Assembly (NCBI RefSeq): GCF_003867075.1
Contig: NZ_CP032544.1
Coordinates: 2,164,001 to 2,228,000 of the forward strand
Origin: Tenacibaculum mesophilum
Lineage (GTDB): Bacteria > Bacteroidota > Bacteroidia > Flavobacteriales > Flavobacteriaceae
DNA: 64,000 bases
Direction of reading: 5' to 3'
Shown: positions 24,667 to 32,708 of the stretch, piece after piece
Layout of the letters: every line of letters starts with the position of its first letter
Numbering within the stretch: position 1 is the first letter of the stretch
Made by a program: the position numbers and the translations under genes
The notes under the pieces: model-generated
Databases searched by the model: none
What the model was told of the DNA's origin: nothing
The model's input: only the letters and a program-made list of their open reading frames with translations

Positions 24667-25719
24667 ATGAAAAAATCTTTAAAATCTAGAAACAACGATT
24701 TAGCTAACACGCAACGCCAGCTTGAAATCATCTCAAACGGAATTTTTGCTGATGGTGAATTACCTACGTTTGCCAAAAAACTCAAAGAGACCAATCAGTT
24801 TCCATTACATCCTAAAAAATTAGAAATTCTTCAAATTAATTTAGGGTACATGTGTAATCAAGTTTGTGCACATTGCCATGTTGATGCTGGTCCTGACCGA
24901 AAAGAAATTATGACCACAGAAACCATGGAGCAATGTTTAGATGTGATTCGAAAAACTGGAGCACACACCCTGGATTTAACGGGTGGAGCTCCTGAAATGA
25001 ATCCGAATTTTCGATGGTTTGTAGAAGAAGCTTCCAAAGCAGGAATTAAAGATTTTATTGTGCGCTCTAACTTAACTATTATTAGAGCGAATAAAAAGTA
25101 TTACGATTTACCCGAGTTTTTTAAAAAGCACAATGTACATGTAGTTTCTTCTATGCCTCACTGGACTCGTGGAAAAACCGACAAACAACGCGGTGATGGT
25201 GTTTTCGACAAATCTATTGAAGCTTTAAAAATGCTAAATGCTGTGGGATATGGAATTGAAGGAACTGGCTTACAACTAGATTTAGTCTATAATCCATCAG
25301 GAGCTTTCTTACCAGGAGACCAAGCAGCTTTGGAAGCTGATTTTAAAAAAGCTTTGAAAGAAGATTTTGATATTATTTTCAATTCACTTTTTGCTATTAC
25401 CAATTTACCTATCAGTCGATTTTTAGATTACTTAATTGCTTCCGAAAATTATGAAGATTATATGTATTCGTTAGTAGAAGCCTACAATCCTATGGCAGTA
25501 GAAAATGTAATGTGTACCAACACACTATCGGTAAGTTGGGACGGATATTTATATGATTGCGATTTCAATCAAATGCTAAATCTAAAAGTAGCAAGCAAAT
25601 CACAGCACATTTCTGAATACAACGAAGCATTATTACAAAACAGAAATATCATTATCAATCAACACTGTTATGGTTGTACCGCTGGTGCAGGAAGTAGTTG
25701 TCAAGGAACCGTAGCATAG
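24667..25719 (+). CDS. arsS: Arsenosugar biosynthesis radical SAM protein ArsS
   Basis: A 350-residue radical SAM enzyme. The iron-sulfur motif CxxxCxxC is at C63, C67 and C70 (CNQVCAHCHVDAGPDR), followed by LDLTGGAPEMNPNF as the GGE-like SAM-binding region. A C-terminal cysteine-rich part (YDCDFNQ, QHCYGCTAGAGSSCQG) matches the radical SAM/Cys-rich family. ArsS is reported to join the 5'-deoxyadenosyl group of SAM to dimethylated arsenic, giving the adenosine precursor of arsenosugars. Neighbouring ArsM and phosphorylase genes support this. These families were earlier described as selenium-linked, so an alternative substrate is not excluded. Confidence 0.9.
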   Translation: MKKSLKSRNNDLANTQRQLEIISNGIFADGELPTFAKKLKETNQFPLHPKKLEILQINLGYMCNQVCAHCHVDAGPDRKEIMTTETMEQCLDVIRKTGAHTLDLTGGAPEMNPNFRWFVEEASKAGIKDFIVRSNLTIIRANKKYYDLPEFFKKHNVHVVSSMPHWTRGKTDKQRGDGVFDKSIEALKMLNAVGYGIEGTGLQLDLVYNPSGAFLPGDQAALEADFKKALKEDFDIIFNSLFAITNLPISRFLDYLIASENYEDYMYSLVEAYNPMAVENVMCTNTLSVSWDGYLYDCDFNQMLNLKVASKSQHISEYNEALLQNRNIIINQHCYGCTAGAGSSCQGTVA

Positions 25720-25764
25720 CTCAATGAATTAATAAAACAATGAAGTTATGTAAAAGTAAAATAA

Positions 25765-25816
25765 TGTCACATCGAGTGGTTTTTCTGACATTTTGGAAGA
25801 AAAATTGTATCGAGAT
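25765..25816. repeat. Dispersed repeat of the TGTCA..TCGAG type
   Basis: The ends TGTCACATCGAGTGG and TTGTATCGAGATA match a family of short extragenic repeats of Flavobacteria (TGTCA-TCGAG with TGTATCGAGA). It fills the gap between arsS and the rhodanese gene. Confidence 0.6.
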
Positions 25817-25871
25817 ATAATCACTTTAATTCTCTATAGATTTTATCAAACACCGTGAATGTTTTTTAGAT

Positions 25872-26387
25872 ATGAAAAACCTCTTCTTTCTCATATTATT
25901 AATATCCATAAATTCTTTTTCTCAAAAGAACCTAGAACAGTTATTGAAAAAATATAATACTGAAAGTGTTCCGTATATTTCTGTTAGTGAACTACAAAAA
26001 GAAAAGCCTTTCGACTCCGCTCAAGGTGACAACACAATTATACTCGACGCTCGTGAACCTAGAGAATTCAAAGTCAGTCATCTTAAAAATGCTATTTGTG
26101 TCGGTTATGATCTTTTTAATTTAGAAAACACCTTAGCAAAACTTCCTAAAAACAAGAATACCAAAATTGTAGTATATTGTTCTTTAGGAATTCGTTCAGA
26201 AGACATTGCCGAAAAACTACAAAAAGAAGGTTTTATCAACATTTTTAACCTATATGGTGGTATTTTCGAATGGAAAAACCAAGGAAACACAATCGTTAAC
26301 CTACAAAACAAACCTACAGAAAAAGTCCATGCTTTCAATAAAGAATGGAGTAAATGGTTACACAAAGGAGAAAAAATATATGAATAA
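25872..26387 (+). CDS. Secreted rhodanese-domain protein
   Basis: A 171-residue protein with a signal peptide (LISINSFSQ) and one rhodanese domain: ILDAREPREFKVSHLKNA near residues 57-74 and the active loop VVYCSLGIRSEDIAEKL with C103. Such domains move sulfane sulfur or handle oxyanions such as arsenate. The location inside the arsenosugar cluster suggests sulfur supply or periplasmic arsenic chemistry; this is inference. Residues 46-54 (PFDSAQGDN) are a translated piece of a dispersed DNA repeat and sit just before the domain. The stop overlaps the start of the next gene by eight bases. Confidence 0.88.
   Translation: MKNLFFLILLISINSFSQKNLEQLLKKYNTESVPYISVSELQKEKPFDSAQGDNTIILDAREPREFKVSHLKNAICVGYDLFNLENTLAKLPKNKNTKIVVYCSLGIRSEDIAEKLQKEGFINIFNLYGGIFEWKNQGNTIVNLQNKPTEKVHAFNKEWSKWLHKGEKIYE
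26007..26032 (+). repeat. Dispersed repeat fragment inside the rhodanese gene
   Basis: CCTTTCGACTCCGCTCAAGG then TGACAA is the well-known extragenic repeat motif of Flavobacteria (TTCGACTCCGCTCAAGGTGACA). Here it is in frame and read as PFDSAQGDN. Confidence 0.75.
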
Positions 26388-27015
26388 TCAAAATGAAGTG
26401 TCATTTCGAGAGCAGTCGAGAAATCTTCTTCTAATATTTACTAGAAACCCAGAATTAGGTAAAGTAAAAACACGTTTAGCTAAAACAATTGGAGACGAAG
26501 CTGCGTTAGATATTTATAAATTCTTATTAGAACACACAAAACAAGTTACCCAAAATTTAACTTGCGATAAAGCTGTATACTACTCGGTAAAAGTTCACGA
26601 AAATGATATTTGGAATGCTCCAGTATATCAAAAGCACCTGCAAGAAGGAAACGATTTAGGTATACGAATGCACAACGCTTTTCAACAAGCATTTTCTACT
26701 GGATATGAAAAAGTTGTAATTATTGGTAGTGATCTACCTGATTTAACTTCCGAGCACATCAATGAAGCTTTTGAAAAATTGAATTCTAATGATGTAGTTA
26801 TGGGACCTGCAGAAGATGGTGGTTATTACCTATTAGGCATGAAAAAACTCCATGCTAATATTTTTCAAAATAAAGACTGGGGAACCTCAACTGTTAGAAA
26901 AGATACCTTAAACGATTTACAAAACGAATCAGTACATTTGTTAGAAACCTTAAATGATGTAGATGTTTTTGACGACATCAAAAACAACCCAGTATTCAAT
27001 CAATTTTTAAACTAA
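26380..27015 (+). CDS. TIGR04282-type (DUF2064) arsenosugar transferase
   Basis: A 211-residue GT-A-like protein: LLLIFTRNPELGKVKTRLA near residues 16-34 is the nucleotide-binding opening shared with MobA/CofC relatives. VIIGSDLPDL is the metal/aspartate region, and GPAEDGGYYLLGMKKLH follows. This family is linked to ArsS clusters and proposed to act late in arsenosugar assembly. The ATG at 26380 overlaps the rhodanese stop (ATGAATAA), suggesting coupling. The first about 15 residues (NNQNEVSFREQSRN) are largely a translated dispersed repeat and precede the conserved domain. A longer reading from 26206 in this frame lies within the rhodanese gene and is rejected. Confidence 0.85.
   Translation: MNNQNEVSFREQSRNLLLIFTRNPELGKVKTRLAKTIGDEAALDIYKFLLEHTKQVTQNLTCDKAVYYSVKVHENDIWNAPVYQKHLQEGNDLGIRMHNAFQQAFSTGYEKVVIIGSDLPDLTSEHINEAFEKLNSNDVVMGPAEDGGYYLLGMKKLHANIFQNKDWGTSTVRKDTLNDLQNESVHLLETLNDVDVFDDIKNNPVFNQFLN
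26398..26432 (+). repeat. Dispersed repeat forming the N-terminus of the transferase
   Basis: GTGTCATTTCGAGAGCAGTC followed by GAGAAATCTTCTTCT is the classic extragenic repeat of Flavobacteria (GTCATTTCGAGCGCAGTCGAGAAATCT). It is translated as VSFREQSRNLLL. Confidence 0.8.
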
Positions 27016-27017
27016 CC

Positions 27018-27103
27018 GTCATTACAAGGGAGTATACGAACGAAGTAACCTGCCTATCTCGAAGTCATAACTTAAAGATTGCTTCGCTATCGCTCGCAAT
27101 GAC
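27018..27103. repeat. Inverted dispersed repeat (GTCATTGCGAG family)
   Basis: Starts GTCATTACAAGGGAG with CGAACGAAGTAACCTGCC and ends GATTGCTTCGCTATCGCTCG then CAATGAC. The two ends are imperfect reverse complements (GTCATTgCgAG). It is a second repeat family and occupies the whole gap before the phosphorylase gene. Confidence 0.75.
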
Positions 27104-27117
27104 AAACACAATATAAA

Positions 27118-27936
27118 ATGCTAAAAAAACAACAACTACAAGAAACACAAGAATTTCTTCAACACAAAGGAATTACCAACCCAGAAATAGGAATTGTTTT
27201 AGGAACAGGTTTAGGGAAATTAGTCGATGAAATAACCATTGAACAAGAAGTACCGTATGCTGACATTCCACACTTTCCACAAGCAACTGTAGAATTTCAT
27301 TCAGGAAAATTAATCTACGGAACCTTATCGGGTAAAAAAGTAGTGGTTATGTCTGGTCGTTTTCATATGTACGAAGGGTATAATCTATGGGAAGTGACCT
27401 ACGGTATTAGAACTATGCACGCACTAGGTATTAGAACTTTGTTAGTTTCTAATGCTGCAGGCGCTATCAACCTTTCTTATAAAAAGGGGGATCTAATGCT
27501 ATTGGAAGATCATTTGAATTTACAAGGAGGTTCTCCTCTAGCCTTTAAAGGAGCAAATGAGTTTGGAAATATTTTTGCCGATATGTTAGAACCATATTCA
27601 AAAAAATTGAACACTCAAATGAAAGCTATTGCTAAAGCTAACGACATAGACCTGAAAGAAGGTATATATGCTAGTGTTGTAGGTCCGCAATTGGAAACTA
27701 GAGCTGAGTATAGAATGTTACAAATTTTAGAAGTAGATGCGGTAGGAATGAGCACTGTTCCTGAAGTTATCGTAGCAAAACAACTCAACATTCCGTGTGC
27801 AGCTGTTTCGGTATTAACCGATGAATGCGATCCCAAAAATTTACAACCTGTAAATATTACCGAAATCATTGAAGTTGCAGGAAAAGCAGAACCTAAAATG
27901 ATCACGCTTTTTAAAGAATTAATTAATGAATTATAA
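27118..27936 (+). CDS. Purine nucleoside phosphorylase (trimeric type)
   Basis: A 272-residue phosphorylase: IGIVLGTGLGKLVDEI, PHFPQATVEFHSG, MSGRFHMYEGYNLWEVT, TLLVSNAAGAIN, YASVVGPQLETRAEYRML and EVDAVGMSTVPEVIVA are all signature segments of the PNP/MTAP family. It splits a purine nucleoside with phosphate. In an ArsS-ArsM cluster it is expected to remove adenine from the dimethylarsinoyl-adenosine made by ArsS, leaving an arsenic-ribose phosphate. It could equally be the house-keeping PunA of the cell, as the enzyme is general and no second copy is seen here. Confidence 0.93.
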   Translation: MLKKQQLQETQEFLQHKGITNPEIGIVLGTGLGKLVDEITIEQEVPYADIPHFPQATVEFHSGKLIYGTLSGKKVVVMSGRFHMYEGYNLWEVTYGIRTMHALGIRTLLVSNAAGAINLSYKKGDLMLLEDHLNLQGGSPLAFKGANEFGNIFADMLEPYSKKLNTQMKAIAKANDIDLKEGIYASVVGPQLETRAEYRMLQILEVDAVGMSTVPEVIVAKQLNIPCAAVSVLTDECDPKNLQPVNITEIIEVAGKAEPKMITLFKELINEL

Positions 27937-28043
27937 CATCATTCCGAACATAGTGAAGGAATCTTTTTAATGGAAGTAGCATCCAACCTTGAGGTTTCTC
28001 GCTTTAGCATGTCTTAAGCGGCAGTCGAAAGGCTCGAAATAAC
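27937..28043. repeat. Composite dispersed repeat after the phosphorylase gene
   Basis: CATCATTCCGAACATAGTGA with AGGAATCTT at the left, GAGGTTTCTCGCTTTAGCAT in the middle and GCAGTCGAAAGGCTCGAAAT at the right. The left end is of the GTCATTCCGAA type and the right of the TCGAG type, so it looks like a mosaic of two repeat families. Confidence 0.6.
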
Positions 28044-28147
28044 AAAACAAATTATAAAGCAAGACTATTAGAATCAAGAACCTAGACAAACAACACAAGC
28101 CTTTATTCTTTTATCTAACAGCGTAGCGGTCTTTAATCTTAAAAAAT

Positions 28148-29116
28148 ATGAGTTACTTAGAAACCACCAAAAATGTATACAAAGAAGCAGCGTTAACCCC
28201 TGATGTTGGTTTATGCTGTACAACAAACCCTATTTGGGAGTTACCAGGATTAAAAATTCCGAAAATCATGCAAGAAATGAACTACGGATGTGGTTCTACC
28301 GTACATGCTCGTGATTTAACCAACAATCCTAAAATATTATATGTAGGTGTTGGTGGCGGAATGGAATTGTTACAATTCTCTTATTTCTCACGTCAGAAAA
28401 ACGGAGTGATTGGAATTGATGTGGTAGATGAAATGCTAGAGGCTTCTCGAAAAAATTTTGTGGAAGCAGAAGCTCAAAATCCTTGGTTTAAAAGTGAGTT
28501 TGTCGATTTACGAAAAGGTGATGCTTTACACTTACCTGTGGAGGACAACTCTATTGATGTAGCTGCTCAAAACTGTTTGTTTAACATTTTTAAAGCTGAA
28601 GAACTGAAAAAAGCCATTGCTGAAATGTACCGCGTGTTAAAACCTCACGGACGTTTGGTTATGAGTGATCCTACGTGTGAGCAACCTATGAACGAAACCT
28701 TGCGTAATGACGAACGTTTACGTGCCTTATGCTTAAGCGGAAGTTTACCGATTAAGGAATACGTAAAAATGCTGACGGATGCTGGTTTTGGAACTATTGA
28801 AATTAGAGCACGTAAACCATACAGAATTTTAGACCCCAAAAATTACCCTACCGATGAATTGATTTATATCGAATCGATTGAAGTAGCTGCGATTAAAGAT
28901 CCAATGCCTGCTGATGGTCCATGTGTATTTACAGGTAAAGCTGCCATTTACTTTGGAGATGAAGACTATTTTGATGACGGAGCAGGACACACCTTATTAA
29001 AAAATCAACCCTTAGCGATTTGTGATAAAACAGCCGCAGCTTTAAAAGCGTTAGGAAGAGACGATATATTTTTCTCAGAATCTACCTATCATTACGATGG
29101 TGGTGGATGTTGTTAG
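28148..29116 (+). CDS. arsM: Arsenosugar biosynthesis arsenite methyltransferase ArsM
   Basis: A 322-residue SAM methyltransferase: ILYVGVGGGMELLQF near residues 63-77 is the SAM site, VIGIDVVDEMLEASRKN follows, and AAQNCLFNIFK is the NC-x-x-N motif of ArsM. Cysteines C23, C24 and C48 and the NC cysteine are candidates for As(III) binding. The C-terminus ends GGGCC. It methylates arsenite stepwise to dimethylated arsenic, the substrate for ArsS. It starts about 100 bases after the composite repeat and ends the cluster at a terminator. Confidence 0.9.
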   Translation: MSYLETTKNVYKEAALTPDVGLCCTTNPIWELPGLKIPKIMQEMNYGCGSTVHARDLTNNPKILYVGVGGGMELLQFSYFSRQKNGVIGIDVVDEMLEASRKNFVEAEAQNPWFKSEFVDLRKGDALHLPVEDNSIDVAAQNCLFNIFKAEELKKAIAEMYRVLKPHGRLVMSDPTCEQPMNETLRNDERLRALCLSGSLPIKEYVKMLTDAGFGTIEIRARKPYRILDPKNYPTDELIYIESIEVAAIKDPMPADGPCVFTGKAAIYFGDEDYFDDGAGHTLLKNQPLAICDKTAAALKALGRDDIFFSESTYHYDGGGCC

Positions 29117-29137
29117 ACGTAAACTACTTTAGTTCTG

Positions 29138-29160
29138 AACCTCGCTAAAGCGAGGTTTTT
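29138..29160 (+). terminator. Terminator of the arsenosugar cluster
   Basis: AACCTCGCT and AGCGAGGTT around AA, followed by TTTTTA. Confidence 0.85.
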
Positions 29161-29243
29161 TATTGCAAAAAAGGTTAACTTCGCCTCCAAAAAATAAAGT
29201 TTTTTATAAACTTACAACCATAAAAACACTTTTAAAAACAACC

Positions 29244-30278
29244 ATGATAAAACCAAAAAAATTACAAAAAGGAGATAAAGTAGCTACAATTTCTTTATCA
29301 TGGGGAGGTGCTGGAGAAATACCTAATAGATATCAAACAGGAAAAAAACAGATACAAGATAATTTTGATTTAGAAGTTGTTGAAACTAGAAATGCGTTAA
29401 AACCTGCTAAATGGATTTATGAAAACCCAAAAGCAAGAGCTGAAGACTTAATGGAAGCTCTTGAGGACAAGTCTATAAAAGCAATCATTTCTAACATTGG
29501 AGGAGACGACAGCATAAGAATGCTACCTTTTATCGATTTAGATATTATTAGAAAAAACCCGAAAATTTTTATTGGTTTCTCAGATTCTACTGTAACACAT
29601 TTTTGTTTTTATAAAGCGGGAGTAACATCTTTTTATGGAACTTCAACACTTGTTGGATTTGCTGAAAATAATGGAATGCATCAATACCAAATAGATGACA
29701 TTAACCAAACTTTATTTTCTAATAAAATTATAGGGAAAATTAGCCCTAATACTGAAGGTTGGACATCTGAACGATTAGAATGGGAGAATCCAGAAAACCA
29801 AAATATATCAAGACAATTAACAAAACCCAATGGATGGAAGTTTTTACAGGGTACAAAAACAGTATCTGGAGAGCTATTAGGGGGGTGTTTTGATGTTTTA
29901 GAAACCTTAAAAGACACAAAATTATGGGTAAGCCCTTCAGATTGGAAAGGTAAAATATTGTTTTTTGAAACATCAGAAGCAATGATGCCTCCCCATTATT
30001 TTCTTTGGATTTTAAGAAACTATGTTGCTTCCGGTATTATACATAATATTAAAGGATTAATAGTTGGTAGACCTTACAATAATCAATATGTAGTAGAATA
30101 TGAGAAAGCATTAATTCAAGTAATTAGAGACGAAGCTGGTTTAACAGATTTACCAATAATTACAGAAATGGATTTTGGACATACTTGCCCTACTTTCACA
30201 ATTCCCTACGGAATAAAAGCAGAAATAAACCCCGTAGATAAAACTTTTTCTATAATTGAAAGCGCTCTAACAAATTAA
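29244..30278 (+). CDS. S66-family peptidase (MccF / LD-carboxypeptidase-like)
   Basis: The ATG at 29244 gives 344 residues starting IKPKKLQKGDKVATISLSWG, the standard S66 opening. The nucleophile serine is in IFIGFSDSTVTHF, and the histidine of the triad in GHTCPTFTIPYG near the C-terminus; FFETSEAMMPPHY likely brings the glutamate. S66 enzymes cut L,D-peptide bonds of murein tripeptides (LdcA) or self-immunity substrates (MccF). This one resembles the MccF branch by length and by SIRMLPFIDLD. A start at 29163 would give an atypical extension. Confidence 0.85.
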   Translation: MIKPKKLQKGDKVATISLSWGGAGEIPNRYQTGKKQIQDNFDLEVVETRNALKPAKWIYENPKARAEDLMEALEDKSIKAIISNIGGDDSIRMLPFIDLDIIRKNPKIFIGFSDSTVTHFCFYKAGVTSFYGTSTLVGFAENNGMHQYQIDDINQTLFSNKIIGKISPNTEGWTSERLEWENPENQNISRQLTKPNGWKFLQGTKTVSGELLGGCFDVLETLKDTKLWVSPSDWKGKILFFETSEAMMPPHYFLWILRNYVASGIIHNIKGLIVGRPYNNQYVVEYEKALIQVIRDEAGLTDLPIITEMDFGHTCPTFTIPYGIKAEINPVDKTFSIIESALTN

Positions 30279-30365
30279 AACCAATTTCTAATCACATCTC
30301 TCTTAACCCAAACCATTATATTACACTCTTACAATTTTACCAACTAGAATTCGTTATTTTGTACA

Positions 30366-32552
30366 ATGAAAATATTGAAAGAAATACAACTTCAACTTAA
30401 AGGAAGTAAGAAATTAACTCTTTTGTTAAAATACGCTACAGGATTAATACTGTTTGGAGTTCTTTTAGTAGTAGTATTATTTTCGTTAGTATATTTTGAA
30501 GTCTTTGGGAAGCTCCCTAATAAAGAAGAATTGACATCTATCATCAATGAAGAAGCTTCTTTAATTTATTCATCAGACGAGATAATTATAGGTAAACTAT
30601 TTGCTGAAAACAGAACCAATGTTCGACTAGAACAAATTCCAAATTACTTAAAAGAAGCGTTAATAGCTACAGAAGATAAACGATTCTATTCCCATAATGG
30701 CTACGATGGTCAAAGTTATGCACGTGTTTTCTTTAGAAGTATCTTACTACAAGATGCTTCTGGAGGCGGTGGAAGTACCATTACGCAACAGTTAATTAAA
30801 AACCTCTACGGAAGAAAATACCACGGTTTTTTGAGTATGCCCATCAATAAAATAAAAGAACTCATCATTGCGAGTCGAATGGAAAACCTATATAGCAAAG
30901 ATGAAATACTACAACTGTATTTTAATTCTGTTCCTTTTGGCGAAAATAGTTTCGGAATAGAATCAGCCACCAATCGGTTTTTTAACAAATCAGTTAGCGA
31001 ATTAAACATTGAGGAGTCTGCCGTACTTGTGGGAATGTTAAAAGCCAATACGTATTACAATCCACGCTTGAATCCAGAAAATGCCAAAAAACGTCGTAAT
31101 ACGGTTCTTCAGTTAATGAATAGCGAATCGTATATAAGTAATAAGGTTACCGACAGTTTACAAAAACTACCTATTACACTTAACTACAAAAACCTTGATG
31201 TAAATGCCACCGCTGGTTATTTCACTTATCAAGTTAAGAAAAAAGCTTTAGAAATTATAAAAGCTATTAATGACACTGCAAACACTAATTACAACTTAAA
31301 AACAGACGGTTTAAAAATTTATACGACACTGAATTATGAAATTCAACAAATTGCAGAAAAAGCTGCTAAAGAACAGCTCATTATCAAACAAAAACAATTA
31401 GACAAAGAATTAGCTTCAAACAAACTAAAAAATAGATGGTTAAAAAAGCAGCAGTTTACAGAAAAAGATAAGCAAAAGAGAACTATCCAACTATTTGACT
31501 GGGATAGTACAAAAAACATCATAGGCAACAAAATTGACAGTCTTTGGTATTACGATAAAATGCTAAATGCTTCTGTTTTGGTTACGAATCCGAAAAACGG
31601 AGCTGTTTTGAGTTGGGTAGGTGGCAACAATTTTAACACGCTTCCTTTTGATATGGTGCTATCACACCGCCAAATAGCCTCGGCATTTAAACCATTCTTG
31701 TACGCTACAGCATTAGAAAATGGAATTGCTCCGTGTGATTATTTTGAAAACGAAGAAAAAACTTATCCAGAATACGATAATTGGGAACCGAAAAATGCCG
31801 ACCATAGCTCAACTCCCGATAAAAAAGTTGCCATGTGGTATGCCTTGATAAAATCTATGAACATTCCTACCGTTAATTTATATTTTAAACTAGAAAAAGA
31901 GAGGCTTATTACTACCTGCAAAGCTTTGAACTTTCCTGAATTTCCTAACAATGCTCCCTCCATTGCCTTGGGAACACTTGATGTATCGCTTTTTGAAGCC
32001 ACAAGAGCTTACGGTGCCTTTGCTAATAATGGTGAAATGAATGATGTGTACATGATTCATAAAATTACCGACAAGGAAGGAAATATTATTTATGAAAGCG
32101 AAGCGAAAAAACCCGAAAGAGTATTCACTAAAGAAAGCGCGCAAACCTTAACCACCATATTACAACAAGCTGTAGAACAAGGAACAGGAGCTAGCATACG
32201 AAACAGGTATAAAATTAAAAGTCCGTTAGCCAGTAAAACGGGTACTGCTCAAAACTACACCAATGCTTGGTTTATGGCTTATACACCGAATATTGTTCTC
32301 GGAACTTGGGTAGGGACTTCTAAAAACGATGTGCATTTTACGAGCGGAAATGGTTCTGGTTCTTCTTTAGCGCTACCTATTGTAGCGAACATTCTTAAAG
32401 AAATTGAAAACAATCCTGAGTTAAGAAATAAATATTTAACTCCTTTCGATATTCCTGAAGAGATTTCTTCGTCAATTGACTGTCCTCCATACAGAGAAAA
32501 AGGAGTTAAAGGTTTTTTTAACCGACTTTTTGGCAAGAAAAAGAAAGAATAA
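30366..32552 (+). CDS. Class A penicillin-binding protein (transglycosylase/transpeptidase)
   Basis: A 728-residue bifunctional cell-wall enzyme. A membrane helix at residues 22-46 is followed by the GT51 domain with ATEDKRFYSHNGYD and GGSTITQQLIKNLYG. The transpeptidase domain has SxxK as SAFK (RQIASAFKPFLY), SxN as SMN (IKSMNIPTVNL) and KTG in SPLASKTGTAQN. It polymerises lipid II and cross-links peptides on the outer face of the membrane. The usual glycine of PGSTFKP before SxxK is replaced (QIASAFKP). It is a single gene; the PBP1A/PBP1C assignment is not certain. Confidence 0.92.
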   Translation: MKILKEIQLQLKGSKKLTLLLKYATGLILFGVLLVVVLFSLVYFEVFGKLPNKEELTSIINEEASLIYSSDEIIIGKLFAENRTNVRLEQIPNYLKEALIATEDKRFYSHNGYDGQSYARVFFRSILLQDASGGGGSTITQQLIKNLYGRKYHGFLSMPINKIKELIIASRMENLYSKDEILQLYFNSVPFGENSFGIESATNRFFNKSVSELNIEESAVLVGMLKANTYYNPRLNPENAKKRRNTVLQLMNSESYISNKVTDSLQKLPITLNYKNLDVNATAGYFTYQVKKKALEIIKAINDTANTNYNLKTDGLKIYTTLNYEIQQIAEKAAKEQLIIKQKQLDKELASNKLKNRWLKKQQFTEKDKQKRTIQLFDWDSTKNIIGNKIDSLWYYDKMLNASVLVTNPKNGAVLSWVGGNNFNTLPFDMVLSHRQIASAFKPFLYATALENGIAPCDYFENEEKTYPEYDNWEPKNADHSSTPDKKVAMWYALIKSMNIPTVNLYFKLEKERLITTCKALNFPEFPNNAPSIALGTLDVSLFEATRAYGAFANNGEMNDVYMIHKITDKEGNIIYESEAKKPERVFTKESAQTLTTILQQAVEQGTGASIRNRYKIKSPLASKTGTAQNYTNAWFMAYTPNIVLGTWVGTSKNDVHFTSGNGSGSSLALPIVANILKEIENNPELRNKYLTPFDIPEEISSSIDCPPYREKGVKGFFNRLFGKKKKE

Positions 32553-32579
32553 TTTAATGTAAACAATACAAAAAAATGC

Positions 32580-32677
32580 TGTCAGTTCGAGTATCGACTA
32601 AAGGGAGATGTATCGAAAACCAACTAATGACGTCTCGATACAATTCCGATATAGTATCGGAATCACTCGACGTGACA
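32580..32677. repeat. Inverted dispersed repeat between the PBP gene and radA
   Basis: Ends TGTCAGTTCGAGTATCGAC and its inverse ACTCGACGTGACA; inside are TGTATCGA and TCTCGATACA plus a small hairpin ATTCCGATA/TATCGGAAT. It is the same family as the repeat at 25765. Confidence 0.75.
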
Positions 32678-32708
32678 TTTTAACAGTCTAACCCACATTT
32701 GAATTAAT

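Noticed and set aside
26206..26379. Longer transferase start inside the rhodanese gene
   Set aside because: It would overlap the rhodanese by about 180 bases in another frame and adds non-family sequence.
25872..27015. Frameshifted single gene joining rhodanese and transferase
   Set aside because: Each has its own start and complete domain, and the eight-base ATG/stop overlap is a normal coupling arrangement.
25765..28043. CRISPR array
   Set aside because: Repeats are of different families, irregularly spaced and not direct repeats with spacers.
29163..29243. Longer N-terminus for the S66 peptidase
   Set aside because: The family starts at the segment beginning at 29244; the extension is lysine-rich and unlike homologues, and it sits just after a terminator.
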